Of a DNA stretch of 49,790 nt, positions 7,490 to 15,666 are shown piece after piece; positions within the stretch are counted from its first letter, which is position 1, and every line of letters begins with the position of its first letter. The stretch is from Pyxidicoccus fallax (GTDB taxonomy: Bacteria; Myxococcota; Myxococcia; Myxococcales; Myxococcaceae): NCBI RefSeq assembly GCF_012933655.1, contig NZ_JABBJJ010000050.1, positions 1-49,790 on the forward strand, given 5' to 3'. The notes below the pieces were generated by a model. That model was not told where the DNA came from. It worked only from the letters and a program-made list of their open reading frames with translations, and searched no databases. Position numbers and translations under genes: made by a program.

Positions 7490-9247
7490 TCAGGGGATGA
7501 CGATGTGCGAGTGCATGCTCCGGCCGTCGTATGGCGTGGCGCCGCAGCGGGCGCGCGACCAGTCGCCATTCACGGCGGAGCAGATGCGGAACGCCTGGAT
7601 GTTGGAGTACGGCACGTTGATGCCGGGCGTGTCGCAGCGCCCCTGGTAGGTCCAGGAGAGGCTCTTGTTGACGGAGTTGACCCCGATGCAGGGGCCAATC
7701 CACGCCCCCGTGTCCCGCCGCTGCACGTCGATGGAGTACTGGGCGGTGGTCTCCTCCTCGCTCCAGTTCAGGTCCACGAAGGGCGTGTAGCCTCCCGGCA
7801 GGTTCAGGGCCACGTCGTCGGAGATGCCGTCATAGGCCGTCTCCACGAAGGGCCCCCAGACGTTGTTGTTGGAATAGAAGATGCGGAAGGCGGCGATCTC
7901 CCCCTTCGTCACCACGCGGTCCCCGGCGCTGCGGCACACGCCGTCGAAGACATGCTTGTTGGACTGGCCGAGGAGGGCCACCGAGTTGCACGGACCGATG
8001 ACCGTCCCGTCGCGCAGCACGACGTCGAGCGAGTAGCTGTAGCCGGTCAGCTTGTTCCAGCGGACGTTCACCTGGTTGAGCGAGTGCAGCGAACCATCCG
8101 GCTTGAAGGCGACGCGCTGCTTGTACGTGCTGCGCCCGGTGAGGTTGCCCGCGGCATCGAAGGCGCCGACGTGGAAGACGTTGAAGAACTCCCCCCGCCG
8201 CTCGACGATGACGTTGTGGCCATGGCTCTGCACCAGCCGGCCCGCGGAGTTGCGCAGGGGAATGGAGAGCCGCCGCACCGCGCGCGCCCGCGTGAGCGCG
8301 GGGATGGAGTCCCCCATCACGTAGTACATCGCGTACTGGCTGTTGTACCAACCGCCGCTGAAGAGCAGGTAGTAGATGCCATTGCGCTTGAAGACCTCGG
8401 GCGCCTCGTTGATGCCCTCCTCGTGCGCGGGCGTCGAGTACAGCGCGGGGCCCAGATGGTTGTAGACGGTGCCCGGCGCCGCGACGTTGAAGGAGGAGAT
8501 GTTGTTGCCCCGGTCGAACCACACGTAGAAGAACCAGCGGCCGGACGTGTCGTTGTACGTGGCCGAGTCGATGCGGATGTTCCGGTTGCAGCCCTGCGGC
8601 AGGCACGCCGTGCCCGTGGTGGTGCGCGGCCACGTGGTGTTGGCGTTGATGGGCTGCGGCGCGCCGAAGTGGAAGTTCAAGTCGGACGCGGTGGCCACGA
8701 AGGTCGTCACCTCCTGACCGGACGGCGGGCACGCCGCGCCGTTGGGCACCCGGTGCGCGGAGAAGTAGAGCTGGTACGCCCCGTTGTACTTCCCGAGGTC
8801 CGGTGCCCAGAGGAAGCAGTAGTCGTAAACGGGGTCGGCCACGGACGGGTCGTACGAGCGCTTGAGCCGGAAGCTCACGAGGTCGTTCGTCTCGTAGATG
8901 GGCAGCTGCCACCCGTTGCCGGTGCCGGACAGGAAGAACAGGTCGTCGTGCTCCTTGTAGACGTCCGGGTCGGCCAGCCCCGGCATGAGCAGCGTGCGCG
9001 CCCCGTAGTCACCGCCCCGCGCCCCGCATGAGGGCCCCGTGAAGCCCTCGTCACAGACGCACAGCGCGCTCCCGCCGTTGTCCCGGCAGACGCCGTGCCC
9101 ACCACAGGTGACGCCGTCACAGACGCCGGCCAGCGCCTGTGACGCCGTGTCCTCGTCGGCGCCGTGCTCGACGGGCTGCCCCTCTCCACAGCCGGCGAGT
9201 GCCACGGACAGGAGGGACACCAGCGCGGCGTATCGGACGGGTTTCAT
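7490..9247 (-). CDS. GH43-like glycosidase lipoprotein with EGF-like domain and tandem C-terminal repeat
   Basis: 585 residues from the ATG at 9247 (AGAGGAGAG upstream; a longer open frame to 9301 lacks a ribosome site). Order: lipoprotein signal with lipobox LAGC (Cys20), an EGF-like six-Cys module (C43-C74), then a five-bladed propeller-type GH43 domain. The GH43 landmarks are ADPDVY (92-97, catalytic base Asp), WAPDL (147-151) and a later NEAPEVFKRNG segment carrying the likely acid Glu. The C-terminus has two copies of an about 80-residue module, each with W, IGPC, a second Cys, AFRI and a closing YDG. GH43 enzymes cut arabinan or xylan side chains; here the substrate is unknown. It follows sdpB by 67 nt and may share its transcript. 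Confidence 0.82.
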   Translation of the reverse strand: MKPVRYAALVSLLSVALAGCGEGQPVEHGADEDTASQALAGVCDGVTCGGHGVCRDNGGSALCVCDEGFTGPSCGARGGDYGARTLLMPGLADPDVYKEHDDLFFLSGTGNGWQLPIYETNDLVSFRLKRSYDPSVADPVYDYCFLWAPDLGKYNGAYQLYFSAHRVPNGAACPPSGQEVTTFVATASDLNFHFGAPQPINANTTWPRTTTGTACLPQGCNRNIRIDSATYNDTSGRWFFYVWFDRGNNISSFNVAAPGTVYNHLGPALYSTPAHEEGINEAPEVFKRNGIYYLLFSGGWYNSQYAMYYVMGDSIPALTRARAVRRLSIPLRNSAGRLVQSHGHNVIVERRGEFFNVFHVGAFDAAGNLTGRSTYKQRVAFKPDGSLHSLNQVNVRWNKLTGYSYSLDVVLRDGTVIGPCNSVALLGQSNKHVFDGVCRSAGDRVVTKGEIAAFRIFYSNNNVWGPFVETAYDGISDDVALNLPGGYTPFVDLNWSEEETTAQYSIDVQRRDTGAWIGPCIGVNSVNKSLSWTYQGRCDTPGINVPYSNIQAFRICSAVNGDWSRARCGATPYDGRSMHSHIVIP

Positions 9248-9314
9248 GTGCTCTCCTCTGAAGTAGGAAATATTGAATTCCCAGAATTCAATGGAGAACA
9301 CAAGCGCGCGGTGC

Positions 9315-10271
9315 TCAGGCCACCGGCGGAGTGAGCACCGGCGGATGGCGCCTTCGCGCGAGCACCTCCCGCCAGCGGCCCCACACGGCGCTCAGCTCCA
9401 GCTCGCGCGGGCCGATGTACAGCAGCAGCACGCCGCACATGGTGGTGGAGAAGCTCGTCAGGCCGTGCACGAACAGGATGCCCACGTGCAGCGCGAGGCC
9501 CATGGGAAAGAGCGCCCGCTGCCAGCGGCGGTCCAGGAACAGGGCGATGGCCAGGAAGAACTCGAGGACGATGGTCCCCCAGCTCACCAGGGCGACCGTC
9601 ACTCCGTTGTGCACGATGGGCAGAATCACCCCGCGCAGCCACATGGGCGCGCCGAAGGTGGAGTGGGTGAACCAGTAGTAGACGGCGGTGCCGTCCATCC
9701 ACTCCTTCACGAACATCTTCCCGATGGACGCGTCCAGGTAGATGAGCGCCACCTGCGCCCGCGCCGCCGTCCAGGCCACCAGGGCCAGGCCGCACGCCAG
9801 CGCGTACCCCGCCGTGGGCGCCGTGGGCGCCTCGACGCGCGTCCAGTGCCACTTGCGGCCGTCCGTGAGCGTCCACGGCAGCAGGAGCAGCGCCATGTTG
9901 GCGTTCACCTGGTCCCCGCCATCCACGATGATGGCCGAGGCGACGAGGCTCCACGTCACCCACACGTGCAGCACGCCCATCACCCGCGGCCGCCAGCCGG
10001 ACGCCACGACGGCGAGCACCGCGATGGCCCCCCACTTGTAGAGCTCGAGCGGGCCGCTGCCCACGCAGAAGAAGGACGCCTCCGCCAGCCCCGTGCAGCG
10101 CGGCGCGACGGGGTCCCCCACCGCGGGACGGAACAGCGCCGTGGCGGGAGACGCCAGGAGCGTGCCCAGCGTGGCCAGCGCCATCAGGGTGCGCGCCAGC
10201 CCCACGGAGACGCTCCACGGCGACGTCCGGCGGGACGCGGACCACAGCTTCTTGAAGTATCCGGTCAGCAT
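9315..10271 (-). CDS. sdpB: SdpB-family membrane protein (HTTM-like), SDP toxin maturation
   Basis: 318 residues from the ATG at 10271, whose start overlaps the end of sdpA by 7 nt, implying translational coupling. The open frame continues further upstream but without a ribosome site. It is a polytopic membrane protein with about six to eight hydrophobic segments and the aromatic/His-rich loops typical of the SdpB / HTTM (vitamin K-dependent carboxylase-like) family. Its length is close to that of Bacillus subtilis SdpB. In Bacillus, SdpA and SdpB together are needed to turn pro-SdpC into active SDP toxin. Context (sdpC-sdpA-sdpB order, same strand) strongly supports the call. Confidence 0.85.
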   Translation of the reverse strand: MLTGYFKKLWSASRRTSPWSVSVGLARTLMALATLGTLLASPATALFRPAVGDPVAPRCTGLAEASFFCVGSGPLELYKWGAIAVLAVVASGWRPRVMGVLHVWVTWSLVASAIIVDGGDQVNANMALLLLPWTLTDGRKWHWTRVEAPTAPTAGYALACGLALVAWTAARAQVALIYLDASIGKMFVKEWMDGTAVYYWFTHSTFGAPMWLRGVILPIVHNGVTVALVSWGTIVLEFFLAIALFLDRRWQRALFPMGLALHVGILFVHGLTSFSTTMCGVLLLYIGPRELELSAVWGRWREVLARRRHPPVLTPPVA

Positions 10272-10858
10272 TGAACCCTCAGGACCAGGCTGCTCGCGGG
10301 CATCCGGGTGGTGTCGCGATGGGACGCCCACGCCCACGGCAGCGGCTCACGGGCGACGAAGCCAATGGTTCCGCAGAGCGTCGGCGTCGGTGTGAGGTTG
10401 CGCACCGTGCGCACGGGCACGGTGTCTCCCAGGCAGTCCTCGTCGGAGCGCCGGCACCGCGCCTTCCAATCGAAGGCCGGAATGGCGTGGGTGAGCAGCG
10501 CCATCTCCACGCCCTGCGCTCGCGCCGTCCGGTCGAGCCGGAAGAAGCCGCTCGAGTCACTCACGGGCAGCGGGTTCACGTGCTCCCACGTCCCCGAGTC
10601 GAGCCGCCGGTACAGGGCGAGCTCCGGCTCCCGCGGGCTCTTGGTGAAGAACTTCCAACCCTGTGGCAGCACGAACTGGATGGAGAAGGGGCCGGACAGG
10701 TGCGAGCGCTCGCCCGGGAGCCGCACCGTGTTGAACGGCAGCCGCGAGTGGATGGAGTACGTGGCGAGCACGCCATAGAGTGCTGTCGCGGTGATGACCG
10801 CCAGCACGAAGCTCCGAGGCGCCGCTGCGCGCCGCGGGGTCGTCGGGGATGGGCTCAT
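10265..10858 (-). CDS. sdpA: SdpA-family protein, SDP toxin maturation
   Basis: 197 residues from the ATG at 10858. A GTG at 10927 is also open but has no ribosome site and lies 9 nt after the sdpC stop. There is one N-terminal membrane segment (about 16-34). The family signature QGWKFFTKSPRE (66-77) follows, and then a soluble domain with four Cys (a pair around RCRRSDEDC, one in TLCG and the final residue). SdpA proteins act with SdpB in a two-component maturation step for the cannibalism toxin at the membrane. The stop codon overlaps the sdpB start. The final residue is Cys, which is unusual but in frame. Confidence 0.87.
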   Translation of the reverse strand: MSPSPTTPRRAAAPRSFVLAVITATALYGVLATYSIHSRLPFNTVRLPGERSHLSGPFSIQFVLPQGWKFFTKSPREPELALYRRLDSGTWEHVNPLPVSDSSGFFRLDRTARAQGVEMALLTHAIPAFDWKARCRRSDEDCLGDTVPVRTVRNLTPTPTLCGTIGFVAREPLPWAWASHRDTTRMPASSLVLRVQC

Positions 10859-10936
10859 CGGTGGCCTCGGAAGAAGGGGCGGGCCCCACCGGGTGGCATC
10901 CACGAAGGACGCCGCCCGGCGGGGCACACCGGTGGT

Positions 10937-11740
10937 TCAGAAGCCCGCCATCCGCTCGGTGATGATCTTCATGTACATCTCGCGCCGGAGCACGTCGGAG
11001 TGGTCCCCGAAGTTCCCGCGGCTCCAGAACACGACGTGGTTGCCCACCGCGGCGACGTGGACGACCGCGGCGTAGTCGCGAGCGACCGCGATGGTCTCAT
11101 AGAGCCAGACGGAGGACGCGCGGTCGAGCACCAGGCCGACGCCCGGAATCTTGGCGTCCACCACCTGGTACGCCTCCGCGACGCTGTTGAGGATGCTCAC
11201 CGTGCTCTCGTCGATGATCTTCGAGACGGCCCACACGTCACCGCTGGTGATCTCCTGGCGGAAGCGCTCGAAGAACTCGGGGTCCCTCGACTCGATGACG
11301 TCCATCAGCTTCGAGAGTTCCTCGTCGGTGGCGCGACGGGCGGTGCTGTCCATGTCCTCCTTCAGTGCGGCGTTCATCTCCTCGGCGGAGCGCTGCTGCT
11401 CCTTGAGCTGCTCCGCGAAGCTGAAGAAGCGCTCCGTCATCTCCCGCGAGAGCCCTTCCGACGCCAGGCGCTCGGTCTCCTTCTGGATGCGCTCCGCGAT
11501 GTCGTCGCTCGACATGTGCGTCTCGGGCGCGGGACCGCCCGAGTCGCAGTCGTTCCAGATTTCGGGCAGCGCCTGCGCCACGGGGCCGCGGCCGAAGAAC
11601 AGCCCGCGGAACAGGTCGCGTCCGCTCGCATCCGTCTGCCTCGCCCGATTCACCTGCGGGGCCGGCTCGGTCTGCTCCATGGGGGATCCACAGCCGCTGA
11701 GCATTCCGATCGCCAGGCCCACTCCCACCAACTTCCTCAT
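10937..11740 (-). CDS. sdpC: SdpC-family antimicrobial peptide precursor
   Basis: 267 residues from the ATG at 11740 (GGAGG 9 nt upstream). The N-terminus has a signal peptide with a lipobox-like LSGC (Cys17). The family hallmark DLFRGLFFGRG sits at 42-52, next to ALPEIW, as in SDP toxin precursors. A long helical, charged middle follows (about 75-190). A hydrophobic segment (about 210-240) precedes a short charged tail, in the position of the processed toxin of Bacillus subtilis SdpC. Unlike Bacillus SDP, no Cys pair lies in that hydrophobic segment. It is the first gene of sdpC-sdpA-sdpB. The toxin is expected to insert in membranes and collapse the proton motive force, by analogy. Confidence 0.87.
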   Translation of the reverse strand: MRKLVGVGLAIGMLSGCGSPMEQTEPAPQVNRARQTDASGRDLFRGLFFGRGPVAQALPEIWNDCDSGGPAPETHMSSDDIAERIQKETERLASEGLSREMTERFFSFAEQLKEQQRSAEEMNAALKEDMDSTARRATDEELSKLMDVIESRDPEFFERFRQEITSGDVWAVSKIIDESTVSILNSVAEAYQVVDAKIPGVGLVLDRASSVWLYETIAVARDYAAVVHVAAVGNHVVFWSRGNFGDHSDVLRREMYMKIITERMAGF

Positions 11741-12073
11741 GTACCGCCTCCAGGTCGTGCGTCGTGTTGTCTCCAGGGGTGCTGAGTCCGGAGAGGTGCG
11801 CATCACGCATCCGCGGGGGCTTTGTGCAACGCATGTGCCCTGACGGCGCCTTTGGGCGCATCGAGGAGCCTCGGGGCATCACGCGCCGCCGGCTGTTGCC
11901 TGCGCCGCAACAGGGCCCGAGCCCGGTAGACCCCGGGGCAACATCAGGCCGAAGTCGACGCCCTCTTCGGCGCCGAGGAAACGCCGCGGCGGCCGGGGAA
12001 GCGCGCACCCCGCGAGTAGACTTCCACGGACCGCGAGGCAACCCCGCCCGCGGCATTCCACGGAAGGTCCCTC
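11741..12073. other. Intergenic region (333 nt) between divergent sdpC and Cys-rich gene
   Basis: No supported gene. It must hold the promoters of the divergent sdp operon and the gene at 12074. One small perfect hairpin, CTGTTGC/GCAACAG with a 7-nt loop, lies at 11893-11913. I cannot place a convincing -35/-10 pair. Confidence 0.5.
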
Positions 12074-12385
12074 ATGAAGCGCGCATTGCTGTCCATCCTG
12101 GGTGCGGGAGTCCTGCTGGCCGGTCTGGCCCACGCGAGCACCACCGAGCCGGCCCCCTCGCCCTCACGCTCCGAGGACGCGTCGAGCCTCGCGGTGTGTG
12201 TCAGCGCGAAGCCCGCCACCGAACCGGCGGGCGAGCAGGCTCCCGCGTGCCGCGCGTACTACTGCGTCACCTGCGAGGACAACTTCGACATCTGCATGGA
12301 CAGCTGCACCACGCAATCCTGTTACGACACCTGCCTGTCCCGCTATCGACTCTGCGCGTCGTGCTGCATCGAAACGCCGTTCTAG
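12074..12385 (+). CDS. Small secreted cysteine-rich protein, relative of the one at 7131
   Basis: A 103-residue protein with a Sec signal peptide (hydrophobic core about 4-20, cleavage near AHA-S) and GGAAGG upstream of the ATG. A Pro/Ser/Ala-rich linker of about 50 residues leads to a compact C-terminal knot: C-x2-C-x6-C-x3-C with the wording CMDSCT, then C-x3-C and CxxCC. The 7131 protein reads CMEACT at the same place with the same spacing before it, so common ancestry is likely. It lies divergent to the sdp operon. Mature length and Cys density suggest a disulfide-stabilised or metal-binding extracellular peptide. No known family recognised. Confidence 0.83.
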   Translation: MKRALLSILGAGVLLAGLAHASTTEPAPSPSRSEDASSLAVCVSAKPATEPAGEQAPACRAYYCVTCEDNFDICMDSCTTQSCYDTCLSRYRLCASCCIETPF

Positions 12386-12397
12386 AACCGGGGTTTC

Positions 12398-12422
12398 CCG
12401 GGGCTCGAAGTCAGAGCCCCGG
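12398..12422 (+). terminator. Hairpin terminator after the Cys-rich gene
   Basis: A perfect 9-bp stem CCGGGGCTC/GAGCCCCGG with a 7-nt loop (GAAGTCA), 13 nt after the stop codon. No U-tract. Confidence 0.6.
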
Positions 12423-12582
12423 AAGTCCCGTTGAAAAGCGGGCAACTGCCGCGCCGCGTCGAGGAGCCATGACAGAACCATGACAAAGACGCGAAGACTT
12501 CATGACCCTTCGACCACACACGACTCGTTACGTTTGGCTCGTCGCTGCCCTGCCCCGGTGCACCCCCTTCCTGGAGCACGCA

Positions 12583-12987
12583 ATGCGTGTCATCAACGCG
12601 TCTTTGCTCGTGGCCGCAGTCACGGAACTGTCTCGGAGCATGCCCCTGGTTCGGGCGAGGGACGTGTTTGGTTGGTGTGACAGGAACCTCGTCGACTACC
12701 AGGGCGAAGGCGTCCTGCATCAAGCGCTCTGGGACGCGGACCTCGAGGAGGCGCGCGGCGAGCACCGGCTCCTGAAGTTCAAGAGCGGCGAGTGCAAGCA
12801 GTCCCGCGTGGGCTGGGCGCTGCTCAAGAACGGCACCAAGGCGCGTGACGAGGCGGCTCGCAAGGGCTGGCACGAGCTGCGCTGGAACGGCGAGCAGTGG
12901 GACTGGCTCCGGCCGCCCGCCGCCCCGAGCGCGGCTCCCGCCGTGCCCGAGGCCCCGGTCGAGCACTTCGCCGTCGCCTCGCGCTGA
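12583..12987 (+). CDS. Hypothetical protein
   Basis: 134 residues from an ATG at 12583 with GGAG upstream; an upstream in-frame ATG at 12502 is possible but gives an unlikely N-terminus. No signal peptide is convincing. The middle is charged and Trp-rich (GWALLKNGTKARDEAARKGW at about 90-110, then LRWNGEQWDWLRP), which suggests a small folded domain, perhaps nucleic-acid binding. An Ala/Pro-rich tail follows. I recognise no family. It converges on the DUF4336 gene with only 6 nt between stops. Confidence 0.55.
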   Translation: MRVINASLLVAAVTELSRSMPLVRARDVFGWCDRNLVDYQGEGVLHQALWDADLEEARGEHRLLKFKSGECKQSRVGWALLKNGTKARDEAARKGWHELRWNGEQWDWLRPPAAPSAAPAVPEAPVEHFAVASR

Positions 12988-12993
12988 GCGGGC

Positions 12994-13659
12994 TCAGACG
13001 CGCACGCCGCGCTCTCTCAGTGCCGAGATGAGCGCGGCCCGGCCTTCGTTCATCACCGCCGCACCATGGCTCGGCAGGAGGTGGTCGAACTCCAGCGCCG
13101 TGATGTCTCTCAGCGAGGCCTCGAAGGCCGGACGCTCCTTCGCGAACCGCATGAACACCCTACTGACGCCGAGGCGGCGGTGGGTGCCGAACAGCGAGAG
13201 GATGAGCCACGCGCCCACGCCCCGCGCGTCGAGCAGGTTGAAGACCAGATCGGTGACCAGCAGGGAGCGGCTCGCCTTGTGGAGGAAGACGTGCTCGTTG
13301 AACTCGGGCATCCCCGCCACGCGGAACATCGGTAGCTCGCCCTCGTAGGGCCAGGCGGCCTCGCCGAAGACCCCATGCCAGGAGACGCCCGGCTGCTTCT
13401 CGCGACATCCGGGAGGGCCCCACACGCGCGCCCGTGGGTGGGCGGCGGCAGCGGCCTGGATGCCCCCGGTATGGAACAGGTTCGGTGCCACGATGTCCGT
13501 CACCGCTCCGGCCTGGAGGAGCTCCTCCCGCGTCAGGGTCGACGCGGGCGACAGCAGCACGCGGCCGGACGCGACCGGGACAATCACCGTCCGCACGGGC
13601 AGCTTCATCAGAGGCATCTGAACGGCGGTGTCGATGAACTCCAGCCCCGCGATGGTCAT
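12994..13659 (-). CDS. DUF4336-type metallo-beta-lactamase-fold protein
   Basis: 221 residues with AGGGAG just before the ATG. The sequence follows the DUF4336 plan: a beta-rich start, NLFHTGGI (60-67) with a single His where metallo-hydrolases carry HxHxDH, then PRARVWGP, FNEHVFLHK and a C-terminal LLPSHG. The reduced histidine set suggests a degenerate or altered metal site. Soluble and cytosolic. Substrate unknown. It is divergent to the metallophosphoesterase gene at 13815. Confidence 0.75.
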   Translation of the reverse strand: MTIAGLEFIDTAVQMPLMKLPVRTVIVPVASGRVLLSPASTLTREELLQAGAVTDIVAPNLFHTGGIQAAAAAHPRARVWGPPGCREKQPGVSWHGVFGEAAWPYEGELPMFRVAGMPEFNEHVFLHKASRSLLVTDLVFNLLDARGVGAWLILSLFGTHRRLGVSRVFMRFAKERPAFEASLRDITALEFDHLLPSHGAAVMNEGRAALISALRERGVRV

Positions 13660-13814
13660 CTCGGCTCCCTGCCCCGGTTCCGGGAAGGCGAATCCTGGAG
13701 GGGATGACCCGGCCCGGGCAAGGACCGAGGGGCGTCGGGCTCCAGGGGAGGCAGGGGGCGGAGCGAGCCGAGGCTCTTCCCCAGCGGGCCCGGGCGGAGT
13801 GTTAGAAGCGGTCC

Positions 13815-15044
13815 ATGTCGAAGTCCGTCGCCTACCTCACCGACGTGGAGGGCCTCTGGCGGAAGCTGACGAGCTTCTGCCAGGACAACCCGCTCGTGTC
13901 CCTGGTGGACGGGGAGCGGCTCGTGGTGTCACCCGGGGCGACATTCGTCTTCGGGGGAGACGCCATCGACCGCGGCCCTGACGGGCGGCGGGTGGTGCGC
14001 ACGCTGCTGGAGGCCCGGCGACGGCAGCCCACCCAGGTGGTGCTGCTGGCGGGCAACCGGGACATCAACAAGCTGCGGCTGGTGCGCGAGCTGCACGGGC
14101 ACCCGCTGGCCCGCACGCCCGCCGAGATGCGCAGCGCTCCCCGCCCCGTGCTGCTGCGGTGGATTTTCGAGAACACCATGGGCGCGCGCGGTGCCTTCGA
14201 GTTCCGCAGGGCCGAGCTGGCTCGCTCCGGCGACACCGTGAGCGACGAAGACGTGGTGGACAGCTACCTGGAGGACCTGGGGCCCGGAGGCGAGCTGCGC
14301 GAGTACCTCTCCGCGTGCCAGCTCACGCACCGCATCGGCAACACGCTCTTCCTCCACGGCGGGCTGCACGAGGACAGCCTCGGGCTGGTGCCCTCCCTCG
14401 GACACGTGGAGGGCGTGGACGCCTGGAGCGAGGCGCTCAACCGGTGGTACCGCGAGCAGCTGGAGTCCTTCGCCGAGGGGCGCTTCGACGCGGAGGGACA
14501 GCCGGCCTGGGAGCCGGTCATCGCGTATCAGGCGCCCACCCCGGGCAAGCGCTTCAACACGGCCAGCGTCGTGTACGGGCGCATGGCCAACGAAATCAAT
14601 CATCCCAGCCTTCCCTCGGCGGAGCTCATCGGGACGCTCACGCGCTCGGGCATCCACCGGCTCGTGGTGGGGCACACGCCCAGCGGCGACTGCCCCTCGC
14701 TGCTCCTGGAGGATGACTTCGAGCTGCTCCTGGCGGACAACTCCTACGGCCGGGTGGAGGGTGCCTCGCGCGTCTTCATCGGCGAGGACCGCGTCCTCCT
14801 GGAGGGCGAGGTGAAGCTGGACGATGGCCGCCTGGAGCCGTTCCGCCATGAGCACGTGCTCGGCGACCTCTCCGGTTCCTTCGGCCGGCAGCTCGCGGAC
14901 ACCGGGCACCTGGTGAAGGGGCCGCTCCGGAGCGGCGAGTGGCTGCTGTTCCGCGCGCTGCCGGACTACCGCGTCGAGCAGCTCGCGGTGGACCCGGGGA
15001 CGCTCGCCGGGCGGCCGCTCGTCCCCGCGCGCAACCCGCGCTGA
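13815..15044 (+). CDS. Metallophosphoesterase (Ser/Thr phosphatase-like)
   Basis: 409 residues with calcineurin-type motifs: TDVEG (9-13) in place of the usual DxH, GDAIDRG (48-54), GNRD (80-83), an internal LHGG, and VVGHTPSGD near 285. The C-terminal 120 residues form an extra domain of unknown role. The protein is cytosolic with no signal peptide. The first motif has lost the usual His, so the metal site may be modified. It converges on the GFA gene with a 10-nt gap. The physiological substrate (phosphoprotein, nucleotide or other) cannot be deduced. Confidence 0.82.
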   Translation: MSKSVAYLTDVEGLWRKLTSFCQDNPLVSLVDGERLVVSPGATFVFGGDAIDRGPDGRRVVRTLLEARRRQPTQVVLLAGNRDINKLRLVRELHGHPLARTPAEMRSAPRPVLLRWIFENTMGARGAFEFRRAELARSGDTVSDEDVVDSYLEDLGPGGELREYLSACQLTHRIGNTLFLHGGLHEDSLGLVPSLGHVEGVDAWSEALNRWYREQLESFAEGRFDAEGQPAWEPVIAYQAPTPGKRFNTASVVYGRMANEINHPSLPSAELIGTLTRSGIHRLVVGHTPSGDCPSLLLEDDFELLLADNSYGRVEGASRVFIGEDRVLLEGEVKLDDGRLEPFRHEHVLGDLSGSFGRQLADTGHLVKGPLRSGEWLLFRALPDYRVEQLAVDPGTLAGRPLVPARNPR

Positions 15045-15054
15045 GCGGGCCGGG

Positions 15055-15546
15055 CTACTCGGCCTCCACGCCGTGGCGCTGGTGCCAGTCGGCGATGGAC
15101 TCCTTCGGGTAGCGCTGGAACTTCTTGTCCTTCTTCGCGGCGTGGACGGAGACCCAGTCCGGCTTGAACTCGAGCATGATGTGCACGTGCTCGGGAGGCA
15201 CGGGCAGCGGCGTGTCGATGGCGGAGGCGAAGGGGTGGACCAGCTCCGGCCACGACGGGTCGTGGAGCCAGAGCGCCGAGCCGCACCGCCCACAGAAGTG
15301 ACGCCGCCCCGTGCTCAGGCGCGCCTTCGCGTCCTCGGGGTTCTTGATGCGCGCGCGGTACACCTTGAGGTGCTGCTTGCCGCGCACCTTCAGGGTGCTG
15401 GAGTCCCCCGAGAGATTGATGGCGTAGCCGCCGCCTCCCTGCGTCTTCCGACAGACGGAGCAGTAGCAGAGCATGAACGGCTGGGGATGCTTCGTCTCCA
15501 CGCTGAAACGCACGCCGCGGCAGTGGCAGGAACCCTCGAGCTTCAT
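15055..15546 (-). CDS. GFA-family zinc protein (glutathione-dependent formaldehyde-activating fold)
   Basis: 163 residues from the ATG at 15546 (GGAGG upstream). Zinc ligands follow the GFA pattern: SCHC near the start, CYCSVC around residue 27-32 and FCGRCG in the middle. Family members form a Mss4-like fold; most have no proven formaldehyde function. It is the last gene of a long minus-strand run, 120 nt after the FHA gene. Confidence 0.87.
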   Translation of the reverse strand: MKLEGSCHCRGVRFSVETKHPQPFMLCYCSVCRKTQGGGGYAINLSGDSSTLKVRGKQHLKVYRARIKNPEDAKARLSTGRRHFCGRCGSALWLHDPSWPELVHPFASAIDTPLPVPPEHVHIMLEFKPDWVSVHAAKKDKKFQRYPKESIADWHQRHGVEAE

Positions 15547-15666
15547 CCGTCCTCCGAGATGGGGGTTTCGTGCCGCGCACCTGACCACGGCCCCGGGGCT
15601 CGGGACAGGACGGCGCATCGCTGATGCCGGATGGTCAGCAGATGGCCGTCCTGCTCGCGGACCGCG

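Noticed and set aside
12421-12432. Sequence resembling the GGGACKTCCC sites, on the minus strand
   Set aside because: Only a partial, non-palindromic match; kept only as a comment in the operator finding.
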